DNA of 64,000 bases from Photobacterium gaetbulicola Gung47 (lineage in GTDB: Bacteria; Pseudomonadota; Gammaproteobacteria; Enterobacterales; Vibrionaceae), in the NCBI GenBank assembly GCA_000940995.1, contig CP005974.1, positions 620,001-684,000 on the forward strand. Direction: 5' to 3'. Positions 48,275-58,400 of the stretch are shown here, piece after piece; within the stretch, counting starts at the first letter, position 1; each line of letters opens with the position of its first letter. The translations under genes were made by a program, and so were the position numbers. The notes under the pieces were generated by a model that saw only the letters and a program-made list of their open reading frames with translations, ran no database searches and was not told where the DNA came from.

Positions 48275-49990
48275 ATGGCACTTCGACTACGTAAACGCCT
48301 TGGCGACCTGTTGATTGAAGAGGGCATCGTCTCGCAGGATATGCTGGAACAGGCGCTGGACAACCAGCAGTCAACCGGCCGCAAGCTGGGGGATACCCTG
48401 ATCAGCATGGGGTTCCTGAGCGAGCAGAAAATGCTGCAGTTCCTCTCCCGCCAGCTTGATATTCCGCTGGTCGATCTCAACCGCCTGACGATAGATACCA
48501 ATGCGGTGGCCCTGCTGGCCGAAGTCCATGCGCGCCGCCTGCGAGCATTGGTGCTCAGCGAACAGGACGGCATGGTCCGGGTGGCGATGAGTGATCCGGC
48601 GGATCTGGCCTCTCAGGAAGCGGTTTACGACCAGCTGGCACAGTACCGGATCGAGTTGGTGATTGCCTCGGAGCGCCAGCTGATCACGGCATTTGACCGC
48701 TATTACCGCCGTACCCAGGAAATTGTCTCCTTTGCCGAGCAGCTGCAGGCCGAGCACCAGCACCACTCGGAATACGCGTTTGGCTTGGAGGACAACGACA
48801 ATGACGAAGTCACCGTTGTTAAGCTGATCAATTCGCTGTTTGAAGATGCAATTCAGGTGGGGGCATCGGATATCCATATCGAGCCGGACAGCGATGTGTT
48901 GCGGATCCGCCAGCGTATCGATGGGGTGCTGCACGAAACCCTGCTCAAGGAATCTGGTGTCGCATCGGCATTGGTGCTGCGCCTGAAGCTGATGGGCAGC
49001 CTGGATATTTCCGAGAAGCGCCTGCCGCAAGACGGTCGCTTCAATATGTCGGTGCGCGGCCAGTCGGTCGATGTACGTCTATCGACCATGCCGGTGCAGC
49101 ACGGTGAATCCGTGGTGATGCGTCTGCTCAACCAGTCGGCGGGGATCTTGAGCCTTGAGCAGATTGGTATGCCCGAAGATATCTTGCTGCGCTTCCGCCG
49201 CCAGTTGCGCCGGCCGCACGGGATGATCCTGGTTACCGGCCCGACCGGCTCGGGGAAAACCACCACCTTGTATGGCGCGCTGAGTGAGCTCAACCAGCCG
49301 GGCAAGAAGCTGATCACCGCGGAAGATCCGGTGGAATACCGCTTGCCGCGGGTCAACCAGGTTCAGGTCAACAGCAAGATAGGCCTGAACTTCTCGTCGA
49401 TCCTGCGCACCTTCCTGCGCCAGGATCCCGATATCATCCTGGTGGGCGAGATGCGCGATCAGGAAACGGTGGAGATCGGCCTGCGCTCGGCCCTGACTGG
49501 CCACCTGGTGCTGTCCACCCTGCATACCAACGATGCCGTAGACAGTGCCCTGCGAATGATCGACATGGAAGCACCTGGCTACCTGGTTGCCAGTGCGGTG
49601 CGGGCGGTATTGGCCCAGCGCCTGGTACGCCGGGTCTGTAAAGACTGTGCGACAGATCATGAGCTCGAGGCCGACAAGCAGCAGTGGTTGATGGCGCGGT
49701 TCCCCCATTTGACCGAGACGACCTTCCGCAAGGGACGGGGCTGCCAGACCTGTAACTTTACCGGCTACCGTGGCCGTATCGGGGTGTTTGAGCTATTGGA
49801 AATGCGCCCGGATATGATGGATGCCTTGCGTGCCGGTGATGCCGTACATTTTAGCCAGATCGCCCGCCAGTCGCCGGGGTATAAGCCGCTGATCGAGTCG
49901 GCGATGGAGCTGGCGCTGGAAGGGGTTACCAGCCTGGATGAAGTGCTGCTGCTCGGTGAGGGTGATGAGCACAATAGTTATGTGGTCTAA
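48275..49990 (+). CDS. mshE: MSHA extension ATPase MshE with c-di-GMP-binding N-domain
   Basis: 571 residues, PilB/GspE family. The first 60 residues carry two tandem MshEN motifs, RLGDLLIEEGIVSQDMLEQ... and KLGDTLISMGFLSEQKMLQ..., each of the R/K-LG-x-x-L-x-x-x-G-hh-x-x-x-x-L-x-x-x-L-x-x-Q type that binds c-di-GMP in V. cholerae MshE. The ATPase core has Walker A GPTGSGKTT (about 321), an Asp box, Walker B VGEMRDQET and a tetra-Cys zinc site (CKDC ... CQTC, about 455-490). It powers pilus extension. Confidence 0.95.
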   Translation: MALRLRKRLGDLLIEEGIVSQDMLEQALDNQQSTGRKLGDTLISMGFLSEQKMLQFLSRQLDIPLVDLNRLTIDTNAVALLAEVHARRLRALVLSEQDGMVRVAMSDPADLASQEAVYDQLAQYRIELVIASERQLITAFDRYYRRTQEIVSFAEQLQAEHQHHSEYAFGLEDNDNDEVTVVKLINSLFEDAIQVGASDIHIEPDSDVLRIRQRIDGVLHETLLKESGVASALVLRLKLMGSLDISEKRLPQDGRFNMSVRGQSVDVRLSTMPVQHGESVVMRLLNQSAGILSLEQIGMPEDILLRFRRQLRRPHGMILVTGPTGSGKTTTLYGALSELNQPGKKLITAEDPVEYRLPRVNQVQVNSKIGLNFSSILRTFLRQDPDIILVGEMRDQETVEIGLRSALTGHLVLSTLHTNDAVDSALRMIDMEAPGYLVASAVRAVLAQRLVRRVCKDCATDHELEADKQQWLMARFPHLTETTFRKGRGCQTCNFTGYRGRIGVFELLEMRPDMMDALRAGDAVHFSQIARQSPGYKPLIESAMELALEGVTSLDEVLLLGEGDEHNSYVV

Positions 49991-50009
49991 CGGCTAGCAG
50001 GTACGAGAG

Positions 50010-51230
50010 ATGGCAATTTTTAATTACCGCGGCCGCAGTGCCCAGGGTGACATGAAGCGGGGGCAGCTGGAAGCCGCTTCGCAAGATGCCGCGGCAGATA
50101 TCTTGATGCGCCAAGGCATTATTCCGCTGGAAATTCGTGAGGGTAAAGCCAAATCGGCCGGGCTGGATATTGACCGCCTGTTCAAAAGCCGGATCCCGCT
50201 CGAGGTGCTGGTGATTTTCTGCCGTCAGCTTTATAGCCTGACCAAAGCCGGTGTGCCTTTGCTGCGTGCGGTACGTGGTTTGGGCCAGAGTGCCAGCCAC
50301 CCCTTGATGCGCGAAACCCTGGATGCCGTGGTGGTGGAGCTGACCAACGGTAAGGCGCTGTCGGTGGCAATGCAGGCCCACCCGCGGGTGTTCTCCGAGC
50401 TGTTCGTGTCGATGATCAGTGTCGGTGAAAACACCGGTCGGCTGGATGAAACGCTGCTCCAGCTGGCGCAGTATTTCGAGCAGGAGATGGAAACCCGCCG
50501 CCGGATCAAGTCGGCGATGCGCTATCCCACTTTTGTTCTGATCGCTATCACCCTGGCGATGTCGGTACTGAATATCAAGGTGATCCCGCAGTTTGCCTCG
50601 ATGTTCAGCCGCTTCGGGGTAGAGTTGCCGCTGCCGACCCGGATCCTGATCGCAACCTCGAATTTCTTCGTCCATTACTGGCCTCTGATGCTGGGGGTGA
50701 TGGTGGTGACTTGGATTGGTTTGAAGATATGGCGCCAAACCCCAGCGGGTGGCGAAAGATGGGATAAATTCCGGTTAAAAGTGCCGATTGTGGGCGATAT
50801 TGTCAATCGTGCCCAGTTATCGCGCTTTTCACGCACTTTCTCACTAATGATACGCGCAGGCGTGCCGCTCAATCAGGCGATCCAGATGGCGGCGGAATCG
50901 CTGGGCAACCACTACCTTGAAAACCGTCTCATCGAGATGAAAAACGGTATCGAGAGCGGTAGCAGCATTGCCGCGATGGCGCGCCAGTCCGGGGTGTTTA
51001 CCCCCTTGGTGCTGCAGATGATCGCGGTGGGTGAAGAGACCGGCCAGGTCGACGACTTGCTGCTTGAAGTCTCGGATTTCTACGACCGTGAAGTGGATTA
51101 TGACCTCAAGACGCTGACGGCCCGTATCGAGCCTATCTTGCTGTTTATTGTTGCGATTATGGTGCTGGTATTGGCGCTGGGGATCTTCCTGCCAATGTGG
51201 AGCCTGCTGGATGTTGCGCGCGGTGTCTAG
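50010..51230 (+). CDS. mshG: MSHA inner-membrane platform protein MshG
   Basis: 406 residues with the PilC/GspF plan: two T2SF domains (about 65-190 and 270-390), each with helices and a MISVGENTGRLDETLLQLA / MIAVGEETGQVDDLLLEVS pair of repeats. Three membrane helices lie near 165-190, 215-235 and 375-398. It passes motor rotation to the growing pilus. ATG with GAGAG upstream, 19 bp after mshE. Confidence 0.93.
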   Translation: MAIFNYRGRSAQGDMKRGQLEAASQDAAADILMRQGIIPLEIREGKAKSAGLDIDRLFKSRIPLEVLVIFCRQLYSLTKAGVPLLRAVRGLGQSASHPLMRETLDAVVVELTNGKALSVAMQAHPRVFSELFVSMISVGENTGRLDETLLQLAQYFEQEMETRRRIKSAMRYPTFVLIAITLAMSVLNIKVIPQFASMFSRFGVELPLPTRILIATSNFFVHYWPLMLGVMVVTWIGLKIWRQTPAGGERWDKFRLKVPIVGDIVNRAQLSRFSRTFSLMIRAGVPLNQAIQMAAESLGNHYLENRLIEMKNGIESGSSIAAMARQSGVFTPLVLQMIAVGEETGQVDDLLLEVSDFYDREVDYDLKTLTARIEPILLFIVAIMVLVLALGIFLPMWSLLDVARGV

Positions 51231-51693
51231 CATCAAACACTTCGGTCATATGCGCTGGTTTCTCTGGGGCGGCGTCATTTTCCTGATGATCTGGGTGTTG
51301 TTGGTGCAATGGCACAAGGTCAATGATCAGGCTGAACGCACTAGGGTCAAATTATTGGCGCAGACCATGAGCCGTAGTGCCGCGTCGTTGCGCCAGCAGT
51401 GGGAGCTGGAAAATAAGCCCAGCCACTCTCAAACCAATGGGATCGAATACTCGTTTACCCATAAAGGTTGGCCGATAATTATCCGAGATCAGCACGTTGA
51501 TTGTGCAAAAATGTGGAATTTGCTGTCATCAAGACAGGTGCCTGTCGATTACGTGAGCCTTGTTGATAAAAAAGAAGTGCGATCAGCGCATTATAATTCG
51601 TGTTATTTCCAAATTACTGACGGAAAATGGCTAGCATTATTTTATGAAAATGAGACAATACACACTAACGGTTTTTTGACGCTGCCCGAATAG
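51211..51693 (+). CDS. mshF: MSHA biogenesis protein MshF
   Basis: 160 residues. A membrane helix (MRWFLWGGVIFLMIWVLLVQ, about 13-32) and a small periplasmic domain. The frame is open upstream, but ATG 51211 with GGAG 8 nt before it gives the usual MshF length and overlaps mshG by 20 bp. The function in MSHA is poorly known. The last third (51480-51690) is clearly AT-rich. Confidence 0.8.
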   Translation: MLRAVSSIKHFGHMRWFLWGGVIFLMIWVLLVQWHKVNDQAERTRVKLLAQTMSRSAASLRQQWELENKPSHSQTNGIEYSFTHKGWPIIIRDQHVDCAKMWNLLSSRQVPVDYVSLVDKKEVRSAHYNSCYFQITDGKWLALFYENETIHTNGFLTLPE

Positions 51694-51736
51694 TGCTGCC
51701 GTCGAATTGACAAAAACAAAAAAAGAGTGAGTAAAG

Positions 51737-52333
51737 ATGAAAAAACAAGCCGGTTTTTCATTGGTGGAGTTGGTGATTGTCATCATCGTGGTCGGCCTGC
51801 TTGCTGTTGCTGCCCTGCCGCGATTTTTGAACGTCACGGATGAAGCGAAGAAAGCGTCGATTGAAGGTGTGGCGGGTGGTTATGCAACAGCCGTTCTTTC
51901 AGCGCGTGCCCAGTGGGAGGCGAACGGCCGCCCTTCTGCCATTGTGAATAACGCCAAAGTGAATAGCGTGAGCTACGACGGCTCGACGTTCATGCTGACC
52001 GCTGAGCAAAGTGATGTTCGTGTGGGTTACCCGATCCATTACGGTCAGGACAACTCAGCCTCCATTGGCGGTTTGGATAATACCGAATGCAAGGTGCTGT
52101 TTGAGCAGCTGATGCAAAACCCGCCTCAGGTGGCAGAGATTGATTCTGGTGATGTCCTGAACGGTAAGTACCAGTACGCAGCGCGTAAGGATAACAACGG
52201 CAATAATTCAGCCTGTACCTACTTCCAGCTTGCGTCAGTAACAAATAATGCAAATGGTGTTGCTCAGATAACGTCGGCACACTCATTTACCTATACGCCT
52301 AAAGAAGGCTCTGTTGTCGTCAACATTCAATAA
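51737..52333 (+). CDS. mshB: Minor prepilin MshB
   Basis: 198 residues. Type IV prepilin N-terminus MKKQAGFSLVELVIVIIVVG with cleavage after Gly6 and Glu at +5, followed by a C-terminal globular domain with two Cys that may pair. It starts the pilin group B-A-C-D-O-P-Q. V. cholerae has a second operon beginning here, but I could not point to a convincing promoter. Confidence 0.9.
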   Translation: MKKQAGFSLVELVIVIIVVGLLAVAALPRFLNVTDEAKKASIEGVAGGYATAVLSARAQWEANGRPSAIVNNAKVNSVSYDGSTFMLTAEQSDVRVGYPIHYGQDNSASIGGLDNTECKVLFEQLMQNPPQVAEIDSGDVLNGKYQYAARKDNNGNNSACTYFQLASVTNNANGVAQITSAHSFTYTPKEGSVVVNIQ

Positions 52334-52356
52334 TAATTTGTATTTGGAGAAATAAT

Positions 52357-52896
52357 ATGAAACGTCAAGGCGGTTTTACGCTAATTGAAATGGTCGTTGT
52401 GATCGTTATTTTGGGCATCCTGGCTGTAACAGCGGCCCCGCGCTTTTTGAACCTGCAGGATGATGCACGAGCGTCTGCACTACAAGGACTTAAGGGTGCT
52501 GTGGATGGCGCTGCTGGTATTGTATACGGAAAATCTGCAATTTTAGGTCTTGAAGCACAACCTAACCCAACCGATAAAGTTGAAAATATTGAGGTTGCTT
52601 ATGGTTACCCGACAGCAAGTGAGAACGGCATTGCTGAAGCATTTGTATCTGAAGATTGGGTATTTATCACAGGGGATAAAAATACTGCTGTAACTGTTAA
52701 TGCCCTAAATGAAGGTGAAATTGCATTTACCTTTAAAGATCGTAAAGATGCTGGTTGCTTTGTTAAATATACTCAGTCTAAGTTGGATTCTGACAATCAG
52801 ATTGTTCCTGCTAAAGCTGAAGTTATTGGTGGTAACGGATGTAAAGGCACTGCTCCTGCAACTGCCCCTCAGCCTGATCAAGGCCAAAATGGTTAA
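52357..52896 (+). CDS. mshA: Major MSHA pilin MshA
   Basis: 179 residues. Prepilin start MKRQGGFTLIEMVVVIVILG (cleaved after Gly6) then LAVTAAPRFLNLQDDARASAL, the highly conserved pilin stalk helix. The globular part ends in a Cys pair (C-region between GCFVKY and NGCKG) with a tail GTAPATAPQPDQGQNG after the last Cys. The stalk is GC-balanced while the head DNA (52520-52850) is AT-rich, as expected for a variable surface. GGAG lies 8-9 nt before the ATG. Confidence 0.93.
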   Translation: MKRQGGFTLIEMVVVIVILGILAVTAAPRFLNLQDDARASALQGLKGAVDGAAGIVYGKSAILGLEAQPNPTDKVENIEVAYGYPTASENGIAEAFVSEDWVFITGDKNTAVTVNALNEGEIAFTFKDRKDAGCFVKYTQSKLDSDNQIVPAKAEVIGGNGCKGTAPATAPQPDQGQNG

Positions 52897-52902
52897 TTTT
52901 TT

Positions 52903-52966
52903 ATAGCGCTCCCCGGAGCGCTATTTATTCAGGGCGATGGTCACGGTTATCGCCCTGAATAAATAG
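52903..52966 (+). terminator. Two overlapping hairpins between mshA and mshC
   Basis: Hairpin 1 is ATAGCGCTCC / GGAGCGCTAT (52903-52924), followed by TTTATT. Hairpin 2 is an 18-bp perfect stem, 52921-52938 with 52949-52966, loop 10 nt. They share CTAT (52921-52924), so both cannot form fully at once. They may end or protect most mshA transcripts and leave low expression of mshC onward. Confidence 0.7.
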
Positions 52967-52990
52967 AGACCATTACAACCTTCCGGGTGA

Positions 52991-53518
52991 TTGATGCCCC
53001 GACACGATTACCGAAAAAGCGCCGGCTTTACGCTTATCGAGCTCATCATTGTTATCGTGCTGATTGGGATTATCAGCGTGACGGCGGCCTCGCGCCTGTT
53101 CGGCCGCAGCGGCTTCGATGCGGTGCTGGCCCGCGACCAAGCCATTGCCATTGCCCGCCAGATCCAACTGGTGGGGATGAACAGCCCCGTCGACCCAACA
53201 ACGCCAAATACCTGTCTGGCCCTGGTGGTTAACCCGGCCGAATTTGGTAGTCAGGGGTGTGCCAGCAATAGCCACTCGACCCGCAAGCTGACGGCTGAGA
53301 ACGACAGGGTCAATTTCATCTATTTCGATGGTGCCAACCATCAGCCCTCTGCCGCGATTTATTTTGACATGCTCGGGCGTCCGTCGGTGGTCAACAACCA
53401 GCAACTGCAGCGTATCTGCACCGCATCGAGCTGTCGGGTGACGATGACGTCACGCAATGGCGAGCAGGCGAGCCTGTGTATCAACAGCGAGGGGTATATC
53501 AATGACTGCACGCTTTAA
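52991..53518 (+). CDS. mshC: Minor prepilin MshC
   Basis: 175 residues. Prepilin motif KSAGFTLIELIIVIVLIGII with cleavage after Gly12 and a longer leader (MMPRHDYRKSAG) typical of minor pilins. The head has several Cys. It overlaps the mshD start by 17 bp. Start at 52991 or the adjacent ATG 52994. Confidence 0.88.
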   Translation: MMPRHDYRKSAGFTLIELIIVIVLIGIISVTAASRLFGRSGFDAVLARDQAIAIARQIQLVGMNSPVDPTTPNTCLALVVNPAEFGSQGCASNSHSTRKLTAENDRVNFIYFDGANHQPSAAIYFDMLGRPSVVNNQQLQRICTASSCRVTMTSRNGEQASLCINSEGYINDCTL

Positions 53519-54227
53519 GATTAGCCGTCCTCGCACTTCCCATACGCTCCTCACACTTGGTAATCAGAGCGGTTTTACCCTGATTGAAGGGGTTATCACC
53601 ATAGTGATCCTGGGGATTGCCATGGTGACCCTGACCAGTTTCCTGTTCCCGCAGGTCGAGCGTTCGGCCACGCCGTATTACCAGACACGCGCGGCGGCGA
53701 TCGGCAATGCCTTTCTCAATGAAATCCTCTCGCGCCAGTTTGATGAATATTCGGACCCGTTTGGCGATAGTGTGGTGCGCTGCGGCGAAACCCATGAGGA
53801 GAAAACTTATACCTGCAGTGAGCCCAACGAGAATGGCGTATGGCCGATAGACAAAGAGAGTGAGTACTTCGACTATGTGCTTCCCGGCAGTTCGCTGCCA
53901 GCCGGAAAAGGCCTGGTGGTGGCGATTGCCAATGATGTCGATGATTTCCATGGCTGCTGGGGGGACTTGTCTCTTTGCCATGAGCGCTATAACCACAACC
54001 GGTTGCCATGGCGCGGGGCGATAGAGAACCTCGTGGGTGATCAGGTGGCACAGAGCGGCACTTATAACAATATGACGGTCAGCGTTGCAGTGAGTTACGA
54101 CTCTCGCTTCGATACGGCGTATCCGGAGGAGACGCCTTTTCCCCATCAGCACAAGCGTGTTGTGGTCGAAGTCGATACCGGCCGTTACGGCAAGTACGAT
54201 TTTGTCGCTTACCGGAGTAATTACTGA
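53502..54227 (+). CDS. mshD: Minor prepilin-like protein MshD
   Basis: About 241 residues. A 24-residue basic leader ends in GNQSG, then FTLIEGVITIVILGIAMVTL. The usual Glu+5 is present. ATG 53502 has GAGGGG 7 nt upstream inside mshC; the open frame upstream is not needed. PilV-like minor pilin. Stop and mshO start overlap as TGATG. Confidence 0.85.
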   Translation: MTARFKISRPRTSHTLLTLGNQSGFTLIEGVITIVILGIAMVTLTSFLFPQVERSATPYYQTRAAAIGNAFLNEILSRQFDEYSDPFGDSVVRCGETHEEKTYTCSEPNENGVWPIDKESEYFDYVLPGSSLPAGKGLVVAIANDVDDFHGCWGDLSLCHERYNHNRLPWRGAIENLVGDQVAQSGTYNNMTVSVAVSYDSRFDTAYPEETPFPHQHKRVVVEVDTGRYGKYDFVAYRSNY

Positions 54228-54997
54228 TGGTTAAGCGCACCGCAATGAAGATGAGCCAAGGCTTCTCGCTGATGGAGATGGTCATTGCCTTGGTGATCCT
54301 CGGCATTATTTCGTTGGCTATCGGCAGCTATCTGCAGCTGGGGGCGGAGGGCTATGTCAGCACCGTTAGCCGTGACCGGGTTCAGTCCCAGGCCCGTTTT
54401 GCCTTGGAAAAGATGACCCGCGAAATTCGCCATGCAGCCCCCAACAGCCTGGTGACCAGCTCTCAGTTCAGTGTGGCACCGACAGGGCGCTGCGTTAGTT
54501 TTTATCCGATTCACCTGGCCGGTTTTACCCTTGGCAATACGCGGACCACAAATGTTGAGTTAGTGCCTACTATTGGCTCGGAGTCAGAGTGGCAGGCGGT
54601 CGAGAGCAGCGACCAGTTAGCGTTGGCGGTTGGACTCGGGAATGCTGCAGAGTATGCCCTGCAACCTTATAAAATCCGCAGTGTTGATGCCGGAGCGGCA
54701 GGAAGCGGGACGGTCTTGGTCAATGTCTCGGCTCCGCTTGAGAATCGCTCGCCTGCGAATCGGGCTTATGTATACGGCCAGCCGGTATCGTTCTGCCTGG
54801 AGGCCAATGTGCTGAGGCGAAAGTCTGGTAATTCCAGTGTGGTTATTGCCGAGCAGGTCTCGGGGTTTGATGTGGCCGTCAATGGCAAGGGCTTGGAAAA
54901 CAATAGTATGGTGCATATTAATTTGGCTTTTCAAGATGGCCGGACGGGTGAGCACTTTCGCTACGAACACACAGTGCAGGTGATCAATGTTCTATAG
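54227..54997 (+). CDS. mshO: Minor prepilin-like protein MshO
   Basis: 256 residues. Prepilin start MVKRTAMKMSQGFSLMEMVI with cleavage after Gly12, then ALVILGIISLAIGSYLQLG. The PilW-type ARFALEKMTREIRHAAPNS segment follows. It likely belongs to the pilus tip. ATG overlaps mshD by one base and mshP by 11 bp. Confidence 0.87.
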   Translation: MVKRTAMKMSQGFSLMEMVIALVILGIISLAIGSYLQLGAEGYVSTVSRDRVQSQARFALEKMTREIRHAAPNSLVTSSQFSVAPTGRCVSFYPIHLAGFTLGNTRTTNVELVPTIGSESEWQAVESSDQLALAVGLGNAAEYALQPYKIRSVDAGAAGSGTVLVNVSAPLENRSPANRAYVYGQPVSFCLEANVLRRKSGNSSVVIAEQVSGFDVAVNGKGLENNSMVHINLAFQDGRTGEHFRYEHTVQVINVL

Positions 54998-55412
54998 CAG
55001 GCAGCGCGGCAGCGCGTTGGTGGTATCGCTGTTTATTATTACCGTGATGGGGGCTTTTGCCGCCGCCATGATCCGTATTGACTGGTCCGGGCAGGATACC
55101 ACCGCCCGTGAAGTGTTCTCGACCCGTGCCTGGTATGCCGCCCATTCCGGCAATGAAATCGTATTGAGTAAACTGTTTCCGCTCGGGAAGGCGGCATCGG
55201 AGCCCCTGGCCTGTGACCAAACTTACAATTTCAACCAGGAAGCCGAGCTGTTCTCGTGCCAGGCATTGCAGGTTGTCTGTAAAAGCTATGCCTTCAAAGA
55301 CAGCGGCAAGCCAGCGAAGAAATACCAACTAGAAAGTACCGCAACCTGCGGCACAGGGCAGTTTACAACGACCCGTACCCAAGAAGTGTGGGCGAAGGAT
55401 TTAAAACAATGA
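54987..55412 (+). CDS. mshP: MSHA biogenesis protein MshP (PilX-like)
   Basis: 141 residues. MFYSRQRGSALVVSLFIITV is a PilX-type prepilin start in which cleavage would fall after Gly8, with Ser+1. The C-domain has five Cys. It probably forms part of the tip complex with MshD, MshO and MshQ. It overlaps mshO and mshQ. Confidence 0.85.
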   Translation: MFYSRQRGSALVVSLFIITVMGAFAAAMIRIDWSGQDTTAREVFSTRAWYAAHSGNEIVLSKLFPLGKAASEPLACDQTYNFNQEAELFSCQALQVVCKSYAFKDSGKPAKKYQLESTATCGTGQFTTTRTQEVWAKDLKQ

Positions 55413-58400
55413 AAAACATTATTTTTATATTGGTCACTTTGTTTTATTCGCTAAATACGCTGGCGGCGATGTCATGCCCGGAAAATACAAATCACGGATT
55501 TACCATTGGCTTTCATATCGATAACCCTTTCTCGCAACAGACCGGTTTTTCGTATGTAAAATCTACCCATAGCCATGGTAATAAAGAGAAAGAGCTGCAA
55601 TATATTTGGACCAATAACCGCTCTTTTAGTAGTTATAACAAGATTATCGATCACTATATGGAGACATCGGGTACGTATGATGTCGTTTTGGACTTTGCTC
55701 CTGATAGCCATGGTTATGGCCTGCTTACATATTATGTAAATGATGGTATCAATGGCTGGCGAAAAGAAGAAAGCAAGGAGGTTTACTTTTTAAAACAAGG
55801 GGCTATTACGGTCTCCTCTATCCAGATGGAACTTGACTGTGATGCACAGGTTCCTGATGTTGAGCCAGAGTATAGCCTAGATGCCAAGTTCCAGTTTGGT
55901 GTGCAAAATTGCACATCCAGTGAATGTGAAATTCCAATTAACAATGCTAGTGAATACACCATTAAACCATTGGTGTTTTTGATGCCGACCATCGAGCAGG
56001 GTTCGCCAGATAATGATCCCCCGGCAACAATGGCCGTGAAATCGGTCGATTTGTTGCAAGGAAAAGTGGTGATCGAGCAGATCTCTCCCGCTGGTATGGG
56101 GCCTGCCGAACAAATGAGCCGGATTAGTTATTTAATCATGGAGCCAGGCCGAGCTAGTTTTTATGGCAAGGAAGTGATTGCCGGCTATGTTGATACGACT
56201 GAATACCAGGCGGCTTCTGGCAATGGGCGGGGTTGGGAGCGAGGAATAAAATTTTCCGACTGGGGCGGGACGACTATCTCTAATCCTGTGGTTTTGACCC
56301 AGCAGCAAGCGCTAAACCGAGATGATATTTTTTCAACATCGGCAATTAAAGGTGTTACTAGACAAGATTTGGATTTAGCTCTGGAGCTGGGACGTGGCAC
56401 TGACGAGCCATCGAATAAACGACGGATTGCTTTTTTAGCAAGTAGCGAAGGGACGGGAGTGACAAGCTCCGGCATGAAGTTTGAGTTTGGTCTTAAACAC
56501 AATTTACGCCAGGCCGGAACCCTCGCGCAGTCTTGCCAGAACTTGCGGATCCCTTTTGCTAATCAGTACGTCGGGCAGCCGGGTGTTGTGGGTATGAAGC
56601 AGACGCGAAATGGCGGTGATGGTGGTTGGATCCGCCGTTGCGAGCTAACACCAACTGACTTCAGCTTTGTCTTTGATGAAGACACTTTGGATAGCCGAAA
56701 GCATCGCACCGCGGAAGATATTGGCTTCTTTGCTTTTGAGCTTCCCCAGCAGGATATTGAACTTGATATCTGTAAATATGTGCCACAAGAGTTGGTATCT
56801 AATGCTTATCCGACCGGGGTGCCCCATGGTGCGTTGAATATTACCCCGGGCACCGGCAGTAATGTCTATCTGAAATCTCCGCAGTTGAGTGGAAACAAGA
56901 AAAACTGGTTTGCTTATCTTGCTTACCAAGGCGGCGAAAGCTGTATAAATCCCGATGGCAGTGCCGCGCTATGTAAAGCAGACCCACAAAAAGTGTTTGA
57001 TGACTACCCGCCTCAACTCGAGCCGTTTCAGGTTGTTTCTGGTTCATTAAATTGTACGGCGAACTGTGAACTATTCCGTGACAATAATTACCAGAACATA
57101 AGCATTGGTACGGGGGCGAGCCTTACACTGAATGAAGGTGAATACTGGTTCGAAAATATCGACTTTCTGGGTGCCGGGGCACGCTTGGAGGTTAAAGGCA
57201 AAGCGATTGTCCATTACAAAACAATGCGATTTTCCAGCGGGGATTTCTATATTAATGCACCGGCAGGAGTCGGTGGAACCAGCGAGAACTTACTCTTTAT
57301 CGGCCATGGTAATAACTCGGCGATTTACCTCAATGGTGGGGTCAATAACTCACTGATTTATGCTTACTTCTATATTGAAGGCGTTAACTATGTCGGGGCT
57401 GATGGCAACCTTGTCCAAAGCATCGGCTTTGACATTGCGGGTAGTGATAATGAAGTCGCCGGCGGTATCGCTTCTCACAGTGTGGCGATATCGGGGTGGA
57501 GAAATAGTGTTCGTGGTCGCCCTGAACTGCAATGTGGTGGAGGCTCTCCCAATTATACGCTGACAGTAACACCGACAACTGACCTATCTCTTACCTGTGA
57601 TCTTCAGGAGGTCGAGTTTACTGTCATGGACAGTGGCGGGGTTGCAACCGACTTTGATGGCCAGCTAAGAATTACAACCAACTTGAGCCGTTCGGGCCAG
57701 GCACAGTGGTTTAGCAACAGCAATGGAACTGGCGCGGGAACGGATGCCAGCTTGCCTTATATTGCATCTCCTGTTGCGGGTAAGGTCAAACTATGGCTTA
57801 AAAGTGATTTTGTCGGCAAAGTTGAGGTGACCGGTGTGATTGTCGATGACGATGCCGAACCGGCCTTTTCATCGCTAGGCTTCGTGCCTTTCCGGTTTGA
57901 CATTAATGGTGGTCGTATCCCCGTCGTGGCCGGTAAACCTGCCAGTATTACGATTAAGGCAAAATCGTGCCGCGATGATAGCAATAGTGATGTGGCGGTC
58001 GGCTATCACGGCAAGCGTACATTGAAATTCGCTACGACCTATATCTCGCCAAGCCTGGGGATGACAAGTACCAACAGTCATCTGCTGCAACTTAAAGCGC
58101 CGGAGCACTCTCAATGGCAGCAACAGCAGGTGGAGCTGACGTTTGATAGGGGCGTTGCCGATGCCCAGCTGCGTTATTTTGATGCGGGCAAGACTGCGCT
58201 GACTGTCCATGATCCTAACTGCACCTTGGAGCAGGGCTGCGAGATTCTGCCGCAAAGCAGGATGTTGACCCGATCGAATATCGGCAACTGGACCCGCCTC
58301 GAGGGGACACAGTCAGTCTGGTCTCGACCGTATACCTTTGCCTCGTGCAATGCGGGTGAGCATTTAATCGAGTCGGCAAACGGCACGGCTTATCGTGGTG

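Noticed and set aside
49926..50738. 270-codon open frame opposite mshG
   Set aside because: Product is His/Gln/Arg-rich without any domain; it only mirrors GC-rich mshG codons.
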